Shown here: positions 5,875-13,120 of the stretch, in pieces
Position numbering within the stretch: position 1 is the first letter of the stretch
Layout of the letters: the number at the start of each line of letters is the position of its first letter
NCBI GenBank assembly: GCA_949076555.1
Contig: CARUOB010000069.1
Coordinates: 1 to 13,730 of the forward strand
Source: an uncultured Lachnospiraceae bacterium
GTDB lineage: Bacteria; Bacillota; Clostridia; Lachnospirales; Lachnospiraceae
Direction: 5' to 3'
DNA: 13,730 nucleotides
Notes under the pieces: generated by a model
Told to the model about the DNA's origin: nothing
The model's input: only the letters and a program-made list of their open reading frames with translations
Database searches by the model: none
Translations under genes and position numbers: made by a program

Positions 5875-6979
5875 TTGCAGATTGCCACCCCCAATAGTCC
5901 CGCGCCTTCTCCACCAGTATTTCCATCGTGTCCTCATCGCTGCACCGGTAAGTATCCCGGATTTCCGTGTCCGGCTCGAACCCGCCGGTTCTCTGGTAAT
6001 AAATCCGGTAGTCGCTCTCAATAAGAAGCGCGCCGCCCTCGCCCTCATAGCTGTATCTGGCAAGAATCACGATGTCCTTTAACCCGTCCCCGTCGATATC
6101 CCGACAGGTAACGCCCTTGAGCGCATAGAGATTGTCATACTCTCCCATCGGCTGTAATACCGATATAATGTCTCCCTGCTCGTTCACCAGATAAATCATA
6201 AAGATATCATAATCCGCAATCCGGTATGTCCCCGGCGTCACCTGCAGTCTGCCCAGCTTCCCGAACGTCCGCAGATAACACTGCTCCGGGATAACCTGAA
6301 AACCGTTTCTTTGCAGCTCCCCCAAGGTGGCCGCCGTGTACAGAAATTCCGTGGAATCCCCATCTCTGACAAAAGCCGCGATGGAATCCGCGCTCTTATT
6401 CATCCCAAAGCGGTTGATTGTTTCCGAAATCCGGTAATCCCTGTAAAAGCCGTCTCCCGTCTGTTTTTGGAAAAGCACGTCACCGACCTTGTAAGTCTCG
6501 CCCGCATAGACGCCGCTCTCGTTGAGGCAGGAAGTGATGAGAACGATATCCATCCTGCCGTCCTGGTTCAAATCCTGAAAGGAGACCGCCGCAATGGACT
6601 GCGTCGGCTGTCTCATCCGCCCCCTGACACAGTAGTTTGTCTCTAACTGCTCCGTCCGGTAGATGATCCGCCCGTCTTTGTCCACAATAAACACCGCCAG
6701 ACGGTTATATTCCTCGTGGAATGCAGGCACCATCAAAATGCTGTCCTCCTCATCCGGCTCCAAGGGGAAAATCTGATCCTCCACCACTCGAAAACCGCCG
6801 CCTGCAATCCCGTTTCGATTCTCTATGGCCTGAAAACGGTCGTAGTATGCCTCGTACGCTTCCAGCACGGAAGCCCCGCCTGCCTCTATGGGAGACGCCT
6901 GTACCACTTCCGCAAAGGACAGACACCGGATCAATACCGCCGCCAGCACAAACGCGCCCCCGTACCTATACCTTTTCAT
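5867..6979 (-). CDS. Exported protein with two Ca-binding-like DxDxDG motifs (FG-GAP/VCBS-like)
   Basis: A 370-residue protein of unknown specific function. A signal peptide is evident (basic MKRYRYGG, hydrophobic core, likely cut near VVQA-SP, about residue 28-29). Two calcium-loop-like motifs, DLNQDGRMD (136-144) and DIDGDGLKD (294-302), are each followed by an IVLI/IVIL strand, the pattern of FG-GAP/VCBS beta-propeller repeats, though only two clear copies are visible. VDKDG near residue 100 may be a degenerate further one. GTG three codons earlier is possible, but the ATG at 6979 is better placed: GGGAG lies 8 bases upstream. The gene lies 39 bases after the CotH-family gene, and its last 8 bases overlap the response regulator. 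This makes it a candidate extracytoplasmic input or target of the two-component system. It is not a known receptor class. Confidence 0.85.
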   Translation of the reverse strand: MKRYRYGGAFVLAAVLIRCLSFAEVVQASPIEAGGASVLEAYEAYYDRFQAIENRNGIAGGGFRVVEDQIFPLEPDEEDSILMVPAFHEEYNRLAVFIVDKDGRIIYRTEQLETNYCVRGRMRQPTQSIAAVSFQDLNQDGRMDIVLITSCLNESGVYAGETYKVGDVLFQKQTGDGFYRDYRISETINRFGMNKSADSIAAFVRDGDSTEFLYTAATLGELQRNGFQVIPEQCYLRTFGKLGRLQVTPGTYRIADYDIFMIYLVNEQGDIISVLQPMGEYDNLYALKGVTCRDIDGDGLKDIVILARYSYEGEGGALLIESDYRIYYQRTGGFEPDTEIRDTYRCSDEDTMEILVEKARDYWGWQSAND

Positions 6980-7018
6980 TCGTCTCACTCCCGCACTGCA
7001 CGCTCCTGCGCTCCTTCC

Positions 7019-8944
7019 TTATTCCGCAAACACCGCCTTGATGCGAAGCCCCGTTTCCGGTATTTCCAATTCCAGAGATGTCTCCGTGATTACCTTCGTT
7101 TTTCCTCCGTCAGTAATCTCCCATCCCGCAAAACCGTACCCTTCATTGGCCGCCGCCGACAGCGTGATCGGATAATCCGTAAAATACGCTCCCTGCCATT
7201 TCCCCTGCCCGTCAAAAGTCGGCGTTATGGTATTTAAGGCAATGCGCCCGGCGTCGGCATTCGTGGTCTCTATTTCGACAGGCGCGGGCACGCCCTCCAG
7301 CCCGAAATTCTCTTTCACATACTGTGCGGCATATGGCCCCCTTCCTTCCAGAAAGGCCCGGATATCCGCCACTTCCTCGTCAAAGCGGTACAGGCTTTCT
7401 TCGCCGTAAAAGCGCCGCAGATGTACCTCCATCGGCTCCCTCATAAGCGCCAGCCAGTCTTCGATCAAAGGCTCCGTATTTTCCACGGAAAAGGTCTCGT
7501 TGGCAAGATCCATGAGCGTGAGCGTAAACTGTTTTTTGAATGCGTCGCTTTGGCACAGATTATGAAATGCCGGATTCCGCTCCATAACATAGCCAAGCAC
7601 ATCTTTATCCACCACATTTTCCCGCAGCGCGCTCGTATTCACATCAAACAGCATCCAGCGCCATCTACCGTCCGAAAACACCCCCCCTCCGGCGTTTTCG
7701 GCCGTTTCACGCACCCTCCAGAAAGCCTCGTTCGTGCCGGGCCAGTCCGCCCAGCTCCCGATATAAATTTCCGTGGCATAATAGTCGATATAGCTTTGCA
7801 GGTCAATGAGATATCCGGCAGACTCGTAGTTCTCCGCCTTGGAAAAATCCGTGTCCTGCAAATAATTTAACATCACATTGTAGACCGACCAGTCCTCCTC
7901 GCTCTCGCGGACCAGACTGTTGTTTTTCATCATGATCACATTATCGGCGTCAACGCCGTAATAACTGCCCAGATACGTGTCGTTATATCGTTCCGTAAGC
8001 CAGTAGATGCCCCAGTATTCCCCATTCAGAAACATCGCATACGGTTCGTAGTTCATGGTAGAGAACGCTCTGTCTTCTGTCAGTGCAGACACAAACATAT
8101 CGCGGAATTTGGCTATGGCGTCCTGTCCGCCCGCTGAGAGCGTCATCGTGTCCGCCATATAGCCGGTTCCAAACAAATCCGCGTAAAACCGAGCCGCCCT
8201 GCTGTAATTTGGCCTTGCATAGAGATTCAGACTTTTGGGCAGATAGGAACGGCTGCCGCCTCCCTGAATCCGCATACCGCAGGACTGCTTCAAAACTACG
8301 TCCCGCGACGTGTCAAAGATCTGAATATCCGCCGGACGCTCCCATTCTATGCCATGCTGATAGGAGTTGGCGTCCCCCTCCGACGCACTCTCTGCACCCG
8401 CCATAGCATCGTCATATTTGCGGCCAAGCACATAAATTCCCTTGTCATAATCAAAGAGATTTTCCGGGGCTGTCACGACAGAAATGACATGGATATTACG
8501 ATACCCCTTTTTCCCGCCGTATCCCACAAAATAACTCTCCGTTTTCACCTCACCGAAATTCCCGTCCGGGTCCTGACAGGCAGCCCTGACGACCGTGCAC
8601 TTGTCCACCGGATAATCCGGCAGCTTATATTTCGGCTCCTCCGACAAAAAATCAGGCGACGTATCCGTTCTCATGGAATGCACATTCGGCTGCGAAGTCG
8701 CATCGTCTATAAAAATGGGATTTGTGTAGAGAACTGCATTTTCATCCGGCACAGAACCGTCCAGCGTATAATAGATTTTCATCCCAAGCGGGGCAGTCAG
8801 TTCCAGTTCAAATGGCTCCTCGTAAAAACCGGATTCCCTGGAAAAGCACAGTCCCGCAGGGCTGTATTTATCGCACAAAAGAAGCAGGCCCAAAACGCCG
8901 CATATGAATATCAGACAAAACAACGCACCTTTTCGACTCATCAT
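7019..8944 (-). CDS. CotH-family (spore-coat-kinase-like) exported protein with extra surface domains
   Basis: A 641-residue protein. An N-terminal hydrophobic anchor (about 6-24) has no proper lipobox. Next is a chitobiase/hexosaminidase C-terminal-like region (about 40-140; IYYTLDGSVP). The CotH kinase-like core runs from about 150 to 540: MRIQGGGSRSYLPKSLNLYA (224-243), MFLNGEYWGIYWLTERYN (304-321), WPGTNEAFW (401-409) and RWMLFDVNTS (429-438, D434 a likely metal ligand). These correspond to the Lys, Glu and Asp-containing motifs of CotH, an atypical protein kinase family known from Bacillus spore coats. A C-terminal repeat (about 570-640; AAANEGYGFAGWEI) resembles bacterial InlB-B-type surface repeats. 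It overlaps the DUF4956 gene by 4 bases (ATGA). The anchor and added domains suggest a cell-surface rather than spore-coat role; the substrate is unknown. Confidence 0.92.
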   Translation of the reverse strand: MMSRKGALFCLIFICGVLGLLLLCDKYSPAGLCFSRESGFYEEPFELELTAPLGMKIYYTLDGSVPDENAVLYTNPIFIDDATSQPNVHSMRTDTSPDFLSEEPKYKLPDYPVDKCTVVRAACQDPDGNFGEVKTESYFVGYGGKKGYRNIHVISVVTAPENLFDYDKGIYVLGRKYDDAMAGAESASEGDANSYQHGIEWERPADIQIFDTSRDVVLKQSCGMRIQGGGSRSYLPKSLNLYARPNYSRAARFYADLFGTGYMADTMTLSAGGQDAIAKFRDMFVSALTEDRAFSTMNYEPYAMFLNGEYWGIYWLTERYNDTYLGSYYGVDADNVIMMKNNSLVRESEEDWSVYNVMLNYLQDTDFSKAENYESAGYLIDLQSYIDYYATEIYIGSWADWPGTNEAFWRVRETAENAGGGVFSDGRWRWMLFDVNTSALRENVVDKDVLGYVMERNPAFHNLCQSDAFKKQFTLTLMDLANETFSVENTEPLIEDWLALMREPMEVHLRRFYGEESLYRFDEEVADIRAFLEGRGPYAAQYVKENFGLEGVPAPVEIETTNADAGRIALNTITPTFDGQGKWQGAYFTDYPITLSAAANEGYGFAGWEITDGGKTKVITETSLELEIPETGLRIKAVFAE

Positions 8945-9615
8945 CCTACCGTCTCTCCGGACTGGGCTGCCCAGTTTACAGACTGAATGCCGGGAACGGA
9001 TAAAAGCGCGTCCATCACATCGAGATTGATCTCACCCTTCGTCCCGATCTCGCAGATCATTTCCTCATGCTCTGCGTCCTTGTTGGCCGTCCGTACCCGG
9101 AAACTGACAACATAGGGCTTTAGTGCCTCCTCAAACCGCTTTCTGTCAATCGCCTCTCCTCCGCCGTTTACAATCAGCAGATATTTATTCCGGATTCCCG
9201 GCACCTTGCTCGAAACAATCAAAACGGCCGCGATGAACAGCACCGTGGTAAACGTCAGCCGCCAGTTTTGCGAGCTCACGCAAAGGCCCTCCGCCATGGC
9301 CCAGAAAATGAACATGGTATCCCGGCTGTCCTTCACCGCCGTCCGGAAACGGACAATGGACAGCGCGCCCACCATACCGAGCGACACGGCTATATTGCTG
9401 CTGATCATCAGCATAACCACCACGGTGATCAGATGCATGACAACCAGCGACCAGTTAAACTTCCTGTTGTACGCGATTTTTTCCGAAGAAATGTAATACG
9501 TCAGATAGATCACCATTCCTACCGCCAAACCGCACAGCAGAATCATCAGCGTCGTCTTCACACCGTATGCATTGCTGTTTGTATAAAAATATCCGAGAAC
9601 CTCTTCCTTTGACAT
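8941..9615 (-). CDS. DUF4956 membrane protein
   Basis: A 224-residue integral membrane protein of a family without established function. Hydrophobic segments lie at about 19-42, 56-72, 76-90 and 122-138, followed by a soluble, probably cytoplasmic C-terminal domain (about 145-224) of ACT-like alternating strand/helix look. The central GMVGALSIVRFRTAVKDSRD is the signature I know for DUF4956. The start is the ATG at 9615, with AGGGAG 10 bases upstream overlapping the preceding stop codon; a TTG two codons earlier is too close to that site. It lies 14 bases after the VTC gene and shares an ATGA with the CotH-family gene. VTC, DUF4956 and CotH genes are often neighbours in bacteria, which suggests a joint membrane process. 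Confidence 0.93.
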   Translation of the reverse strand: MSKEEVLGYFYTNSNAYGVKTTLMILLCGLAVGMVIYLTYYISSEKIAYNRKFNWSLVVMHLITVVVMLMISSNIAVSLGMVGALSIVRFRTAVKDSRDTMFIFWAMAEGLCVSSQNWRLTFTTVLFIAAVLIVSSKVPGIRNKYLLIVNGGGEAIDRKRFEEALKPYVVSFRVRTANKDAEHEEMICEIGTKGEINLDVMDALLSVPGIQSVNWAAQSGETVG

Positions 9616-9629
9616 AAACAAACCGCTCC

Positions 9630-10337
9630 CTAATAGTTGAAATCATAGTAAGCCGGACGCCCGGCACAGTATTTACTGTATGTGCCCTGTGTCAGATCAA
9701 ACTGTGCAAACAGGGCAGACAAAAATCCCATCAGTTTCCCGCTGTATTTCACTTCCAGAACCGCTTCTTCCCTCATAACAGGCGTATAGCGAACATCCGG
9801 CGAAAAGATGTCGAAATTGGATTCGGAGGTTCTGACATTCATATCCAGCGTAATGCGCGTATCGTACATGGGGTATTTGTAGGCCAGCCTGTCATACGCA
9901 ATCTGCGCCACAGGGCGGTACATCCCCTGCGCCATGATGCCATAGGCCTTCCGGCTGGTATGGGAATCCGCAAAATAGTTTTGCAGCGCCCTTATATTTC
10001 CGCGCGTAAGTTCCATAGCGTCGGATGCCGATACGATCAGACTCAGTTTTTGCTGCCGGTCATCGGTCTTCTGTTTGATTTCCAGCTTGCACAAAGACGC
10101 ATCCCCGTCGTAAATCCGCAGACGCACCTTTTTGCGGTCCTTCACACCCGCGAGCTTTTGTGCGAAGTCGATCTGGTTCACCGAGTCAAAATACAAACTC
10201 CTCACCACATACGGCCCGTTTGTGCAATGCTCGTCCCTTTGCAGCAGCCTGTCAAGCTGTTCCCTGATCGCCAGAGCCTTACCAAGCGGCACCACATATT
10301 TGATTTCCTTTCTCTGGGAATAAAGCTCTTTGCTCAT
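9630..10337 (-). CDS. VTC-domain protein (polyphosphate-polymerase-like)
   Basis: A 235-residue stand-alone VTC domain, the tunnel-shaped catalytic fold of the yeast polyphosphate polymerase Vtc4 and relatives in the triphosphate tunnel metalloenzyme group. Visible motifs: RKEIKY (9-14), RSLYFD (46-51), KVRLRIYDG (70-78), KLEIKQK (84-90) and VLEVKYSG (193-200). These supply the alternating basic and acidic residues (R72, R74, E86, K88, E195, K197) expected to line the tunnel. No membrane or SPX domain is present, so it should be cytoplasmic. The ATG at 10337 was chosen because all family sequence starts there and the promoter -10 lies at 10399-10404, making the longer frame impossible to translate from that transcript. 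GAGAGG lies 15 bases upstream and GGA 7 bases upstream, a weak site. Polyphosphate synthesis itself is not shown by sequence; another nucleotide-dependent transfer is possible. Confidence 0.9.
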   Translation of the reverse strand: MSKELYSQRKEIKYVVPLGKALAIREQLDRLLQRDEHCTNGPYVVRSLYFDSVNQIDFAQKLAGVKDRKKVRLRIYDGDASLCKLEIKQKTDDRQQKLSLIVSASDAMELTRGNIRALQNYFADSHTSRKAYGIMAQGMYRPVAQIAYDRLAYKYPMYDTRITLDMNVRTSESNFDIFSPDVRYTPVMREEAVLEVKYSGKLMGFLSALFAQFDLTQGTYSKYCAGRPAYYDFNY

Positions 10338-10398
10338 GCTATGATCCAGATTCCTCTCCCGCCTGCAAAACAGCGCTGCCCTTTGGTAAATATCAGCA

Positions 10399-10427
10399 AT
10401 TATAGCATCAACCGCCCGTAATTTCAA
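10399..10427 (-). promoter_or_regulatory. Promoter of the VTC-DUF4956-CotH-two-component operon
   Basis: TTGAAA (10422-10427), 17-bp spacer, perfect TATAAT (10399-10404). The start point would be near 10391, giving a leader of about 54 bases. The spacer contains TTGATGC (minus strand; GCATCA at 10405-10410), the same word as the units of the 2732-2819 array, but only one copy is seen. No clear terminator lies between this promoter and the pncB stop, so some readthrough from pncB is possible. Confidence 0.85.
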
Positions 10428-10482
10428 CCGTTCCGCCTGCGTTTCCGGGTAACTTTATAAGTTCTTAGCGCCTGTCCCATCA

Positions 10483-11931
10483 CTAGCCCATTTGGTCAAG
10501 CAGTGTAATCTTGGTATCATAAAGTTTACCGGAAAGGTCTACATGTACCTTGTGGGGATTCACCAGACGTCTCGTCTCATCCCACAGGGTATTCTGCTCC
10601 TCCTGACAGTACGCCCGGATATCCATCACCTTGGGGGAAGTGTAGCAGCACGCGCCGCCTTTGAAAATCGGCACCATAAGCTCCCGCAGCCGGTAGCTCC
10701 CCGCGGCCAGCTTTGTCTTTTTCCATGGCTCCGCCGGATCAAACAGCAAAAGCGGTTCATTCTCGTCATATGTCTCATCCGCCAGACAGATCAGATCCGC
10801 CTTAATCTTTCCGCTCTCCCTGTCGTAAATGCGGTAAATCGTCTTATCACCGGGATTCGTCACTTTCTCCGTATTTTCGGAGAGCTTAATCTTCGGGATA
10901 AACTTCCCGTCCTGCCCCATGATCGCCGCCAGCTTGTAGACGCCCCCGAAAGAAGGGCAGTCCTTTGACGTAATCAGATGCGTCCCCACGCCCCATGAAG
11001 TGATTTTCGCGCCCTGGTCTTTCAAGCTCTGAATCAGAAATTCATCCAGATCATTGGAGGCAGAGATCACCGCATCGGAAAATCCCGCTTCGTCCAGCAT
11101 CTTTCTCGCCTCTTTGGACAGATAGGCAAGATCGCCGCTGTCCAGTCGAATGCCGTAGAAAGTCAGCAAAACGCCCGCTTCCCGCATCTCCTTAAAGACG
11201 CGTATCGCGTTTGGCACACCCGATTTCAACGTATCGTAGGTGTCTACCAGCAATATGCAGGCCGACGGGTACATGTCGGCATAAGTGCGAAACGCCGTGT
11301 ACTCATCCGGGAAACTCATAATCCAGCTATGGGCGTGGGTTCCCTTGACAGGCACGTCAAAGAGCTGTCCGCAGAGTACATTGGAAGTGCCCACACAGCC
11401 GCCGATCACAGCGGCTCTCGCGCCGTATGTCCCCGCATCCGGCCCCTGCGCGCGGCGAAGCCCAAACTCCATCACCCCGTCGCCCTGCGCAGCGTAGCAG
11501 ACTCTCGCCGCCTTGGTTGCGATCAAGCTCTGGTGATTGATGATATTTAAAATAGCCGTCTCCACAAGCTGCGCCTGCATAATCGGCGCAATCACTTTTA
11601 CAAGCGGCTCTCTGGGGAAAACCACCGTCCCCTCCGGAACTGCGTAGACATCCCCCGTAAAGCGGAAGTCCGCCAGATAGTCGAGAAAATCCTGCCCGAA
11701 AATGCCAAGTCCCGCCAGATAATCGATGTCCTCTTTTTCAAATCGAAGCTCCCTGATATACTGGATGAGCTGTTCCACCCCCGCCATAACGGCAAAACCG
11801 CCGTCACAGGGATTGTTTCTGTAAAAGGCGTCAAAAATAACCGTCTCGTTCCGGTCCTTATTCTTAAAATAGCCCTGCATCATCGTCAGCTCATATAAAT
11901 CGGTGAGCAGCGTCAGATTTTGTCTGTCCAT
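10483..11931 (-). CDS. pncB: Nicotinate phosphoribosyltransferase
   Basis: Converts nicotinate and PRPP (with ATP) to nicotinate mononucleotide, the entry step of NAD salvage (Preiss-Handler pathway), in the cytoplasm. The 482-residue length is normal for the family. Recognisable segments are LLTDLYELTMMQGY (8-21), FGLRRAQGPDAG (156-167), KGTHAHSWIMSF with the phosphohistidine candidate in the HAH region (196-207), and FYGIRLDSGDLAYL in the phosphate-binding part of the barrel. A very strong AAAGGAGG site lies 8 bases before the ATG. It has its own promoter, is divergent from the Rpn gene, and lies 145 bases upstream of the VTC gene on the same strand. No functional link to the downstream operon is evident. 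Confidence 0.95.
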   Translation of the reverse strand: MDRQNLTLLTDLYELTMMQGYFKNKDRNETVIFDAFYRNNPCDGGFAVMAGVEQLIQYIRELRFEKEDIDYLAGLGIFGQDFLDYLADFRFTGDVYAVPEGTVVFPREPLVKVIAPIMQAQLVETAILNIINHQSLIATKAARVCYAAQGDGVMEFGLRRAQGPDAGTYGARAAVIGGCVGTSNVLCGQLFDVPVKGTHAHSWIMSFPDEYTAFRTYADMYPSACILLVDTYDTLKSGVPNAIRVFKEMREAGVLLTFYGIRLDSGDLAYLSKEARKMLDEAGFSDAVISASNDLDEFLIQSLKDQGAKITSWGVGTHLITSKDCPSFGGVYKLAAIMGQDGKFIPKIKLSENTEKVTNPGDKTIYRIYDRESGKIKADLICLADETYDENEPLLLFDPAEPWKKTKLAAGSYRLRELMVPIFKGGACCYTSPKVMDIRAYCQEEQNTLWDETRRLVNPHKVHVDLSGKLYDTKITLLDQMG

Positions 11932-11984
11932 GATTTCCCCCTCCTTTACACTCCCTTACAGCAAACCATTATTTTCTGATCAAT

Positions 11985-12013
11985 ATTTTACAGTTTTACC
12001 GCCTGTTTTGCAA
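11985..12013 (-). promoter_or_regulatory. Promoter of nicotinate phosphoribosyltransferase
   Basis: TTGCAA (12008-12013), 17-bp spacer, TAAAAT (11985-11990). An 11-bp direct repeat TCTGATCAATA occurs at 11975-11985, just at the -10 box, and again at 12054-12064, upstream of the -35; the pair could be an operator. The rest of the 274-base divergent region is AT-rich with no other recognised element besides the Rpn promoter. Confidence 0.65.
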
Positions 12014-12127
12014 TTACATTTTCCCCAATCCGCAATATATAAAAGCCAGCGTCTCTGATCAATACCGGAAGCACTGACTTTTTCTATTTCCTATTAATAA
12101 ATCCTTATAAATACGGAAAGATTTTTA

Positions 12128-12155
12128 TTGAGTATCTTTTGAAAAATGGTATACT
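12128..12155 (+). promoter_or_regulatory. Promoter of the Rpn-type gene
   Basis: TTGAGT (12128-12133), 16-bp spacer, TATACT (12150-12155); an overlapping TATAAT (12155-12160) is an alternative -10 but has no -35 at the right distance. The leader to the chosen ATG would be about 45 bases. Confidence 0.55.
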
Positions 12156-12205
12156 ATAATTAGCAACAGGAATTTTACGCCGTGAATACAGACAGAGGAT
12201 CAGAT

Positions 12206-12994
12206 ATGGGCAATAAAGCAAAAATACGAGAAGAAGCGAAAAAACTGAATCCCATTGATGACCTTATGTTCCGCACGATGGCGGAAGATAAAAATTTCTG
12301 CGAAGTGATCCTGTCCGATCCTGAGCTGTCCGTATTGGAATCCACGCCCCAATATGCCGGAACCAATCTGCAGGGACGCTCCGTAATTCTTGATGCTAAA
12401 TGTGTCCTTGGGGATGGACGCAAAACAGACATCGAAGTGCAGAAAGCAAATGATACCGATCATCAGCGTCGTGTCCGCTACAACGGTGCGATCCTCACAA
12501 CTAACCTCACCGACCCCGGCGAGAAGTTTGACAATATCCCCGATGTTTGTATCGTATTTATCTCCCGTTTTGACATCTTTAGCGGTAACCGTTCCCTATA
12601 TCACATAGACCGTGTCATAAGGGAAACCGGAAAAGTTGTCGAAAATGGATTTGAAGAAGTTTACGTCAACGCAAAAGTAAAGGACGGCTCCGAAGTATCC
12701 GAGCTGATGGAAGTTTTTGTTGACGACGCTGCATACAGCAGCAAATTTCCCGTTACCTCCGGCAGTAAACGCCGGTACAAAGAAACCGAGGAGGGCCAAC
12801 AGGTTATGTGTGAAATTATGGAAAGAATTGCCAAAGAAGAACGTAATGAAGGCAGAATCGAAGGAGAAACCCGCATCAATACCCTCAACTCTATTCTGAT
12901 CAATATGAACCGGATTGATGACTTAAAACGCGCTGCTACGGACAAGAACTTTCAAATGCAGCTTATGATCGAACTTTTACCTGAAGAAGCGTAA
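12206..12994 (+). CDS. Rpn-family PD-(D/E)XK nuclease / putative transposase
   Basis: A 262-residue protein of the PDDEXK_2 (Rpn) group, whose studied members are DNA endonucleases implicated in recombination and phage defence. The nuclease core is visible as LDAKCVLGDGRKTDIEVQ: D63, E77 and Q79 give the D...ExQ form of the PD-(D/E)XK active site. The conserved helix NPIDDLMFRTMAED near residues 15-28 contributes the upstream acidic residues. The C-terminal third is charged and helical (EERNEGRIEGETR). The start is the ATG with AGAGG 7 bases upstream; a GTG 24 bases earlier has a poorer site. It is the only plus-strand gene, is flanked by its own promoter and terminator, and has visibly lower GC than the neighbours, consistent with acquisition as a one-gene cassette. 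No terminal inverted repeats were found. Confidence 0.88.
   Translation: MGNKAKIREEAKKLNPIDDLMFRTMAEDKNFCEVILSDPELSVLESTPQYAGTNLQGRSVILDAKCVLGDGRKTDIEVQKANDTDHQRRVRYNGAILTTNLTDPGEKFDNIPDVCIVFISRFDIFSGNRSLYHIDRVIRETGKVVENGFEEVYVNAKVKDGSEVSELMEVFVDDAAYSSKFPVTSGSKRRYKETEEGQQVMCEIMERIAKEERNEGRIEGETRINTLNSILINMNRIDDLKRAATDKNFQMQLMIELLPEEA
12788..12994 (+). CDS. Possible internal in-frame gene: C-terminal Rpn product (RpnS-like)
   Basis: Inside the Rpn gene a strong Shine-Dalgarno GAGGAGGG (12788-12795) precedes an in-frame ATG at 12806 by 10 bases; a second in-frame ATG follows at 12818. Translation from 12806 would give the last 62 residues (MCEIMERIAKEERN...). In Escherichia coli, rpn genes are known to carry internal starts that make a short C-terminal protein inhibiting the full nuclease. 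The same layout here suggests an equivalent autoinhibitor. The site also encodes EEGQQ in the full protein, so its purine richness could be coincidental. Confidence 0.4.
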   Translation, partial: EEGQQVMCEIMERIAKEERNEGRIEGETRINTLNSILINMNRIDDLKRAATDKNFQMQLMIELLPEEA

Positions 12995-13000
12995 CATAGT

Positions 13001-13040
13001 AAAATCCGATGGATTCCATCCTTGGAACATCGGATTTTTT
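13001..13040 (+). terminator. Intrinsic terminator after the Rpn-type gene
   Basis: AAAATCCGATG (13001-13011) pairs with CATCGGATTTT (13028-13038). An inner TTCCA/TGGAA pairing extends the stem, and a T-run ends at 13040. It starts 6 bases after the stop codon. Confidence 0.9.
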
Positions 13041-13059
13041 CAACCGAAAATGTTACCGC

Positions 13060-13105
13060 AGAGAGGGCAGGCGATAAATTTCTTTATCCCTGCCCCGTCC
13101 TCTCT
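13060..13105 (-). terminator. Long hairpin downstream of the surface-protein gene
   Basis: On the minus strand GATAAA-GAAA-TTTATC extends outward through GGGCAGG/CCTGCCC (one bulged G) and AGAGA/TCTCT (after a bulged ACG). The stem is strong but no T-run follows directly, so it may be a Rho-independent-like end, a 3' stabiliser, or a processing site. Placed 15 bases beyond the stop codon of the gene at 13121. Confidence 0.45.
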
Positions 13106-13120
13106 CATTCTAGTAAATTC

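Noticed and set aside
5875..6063. 63-codon N-terminal extension of the response regulator
   Set aside because: Overlaps the coding end of the upstream gene, is Arg-rich nonsense-like sequence, and the receiver fold begins exactly at the internal ATG.
7019..8944. CotH-family protein as a lipoprotein
   Set aside because: The cysteine after LLLL lacks the small residue at -1 needed for a lipobox; treated as a membrane-anchored protein.
8354..8986. 210-codon plus-strand open frame
   Set aside because: Antisense to the well-supported CotH-family gene; no family motif and no ribosome site, so a shadow frame.
10338..10427. 30-codon N-terminal extension of the VTC protein
   Set aside because: Its codons cover the -35 and -10 boxes of the predicted promoter and have no family similarity.
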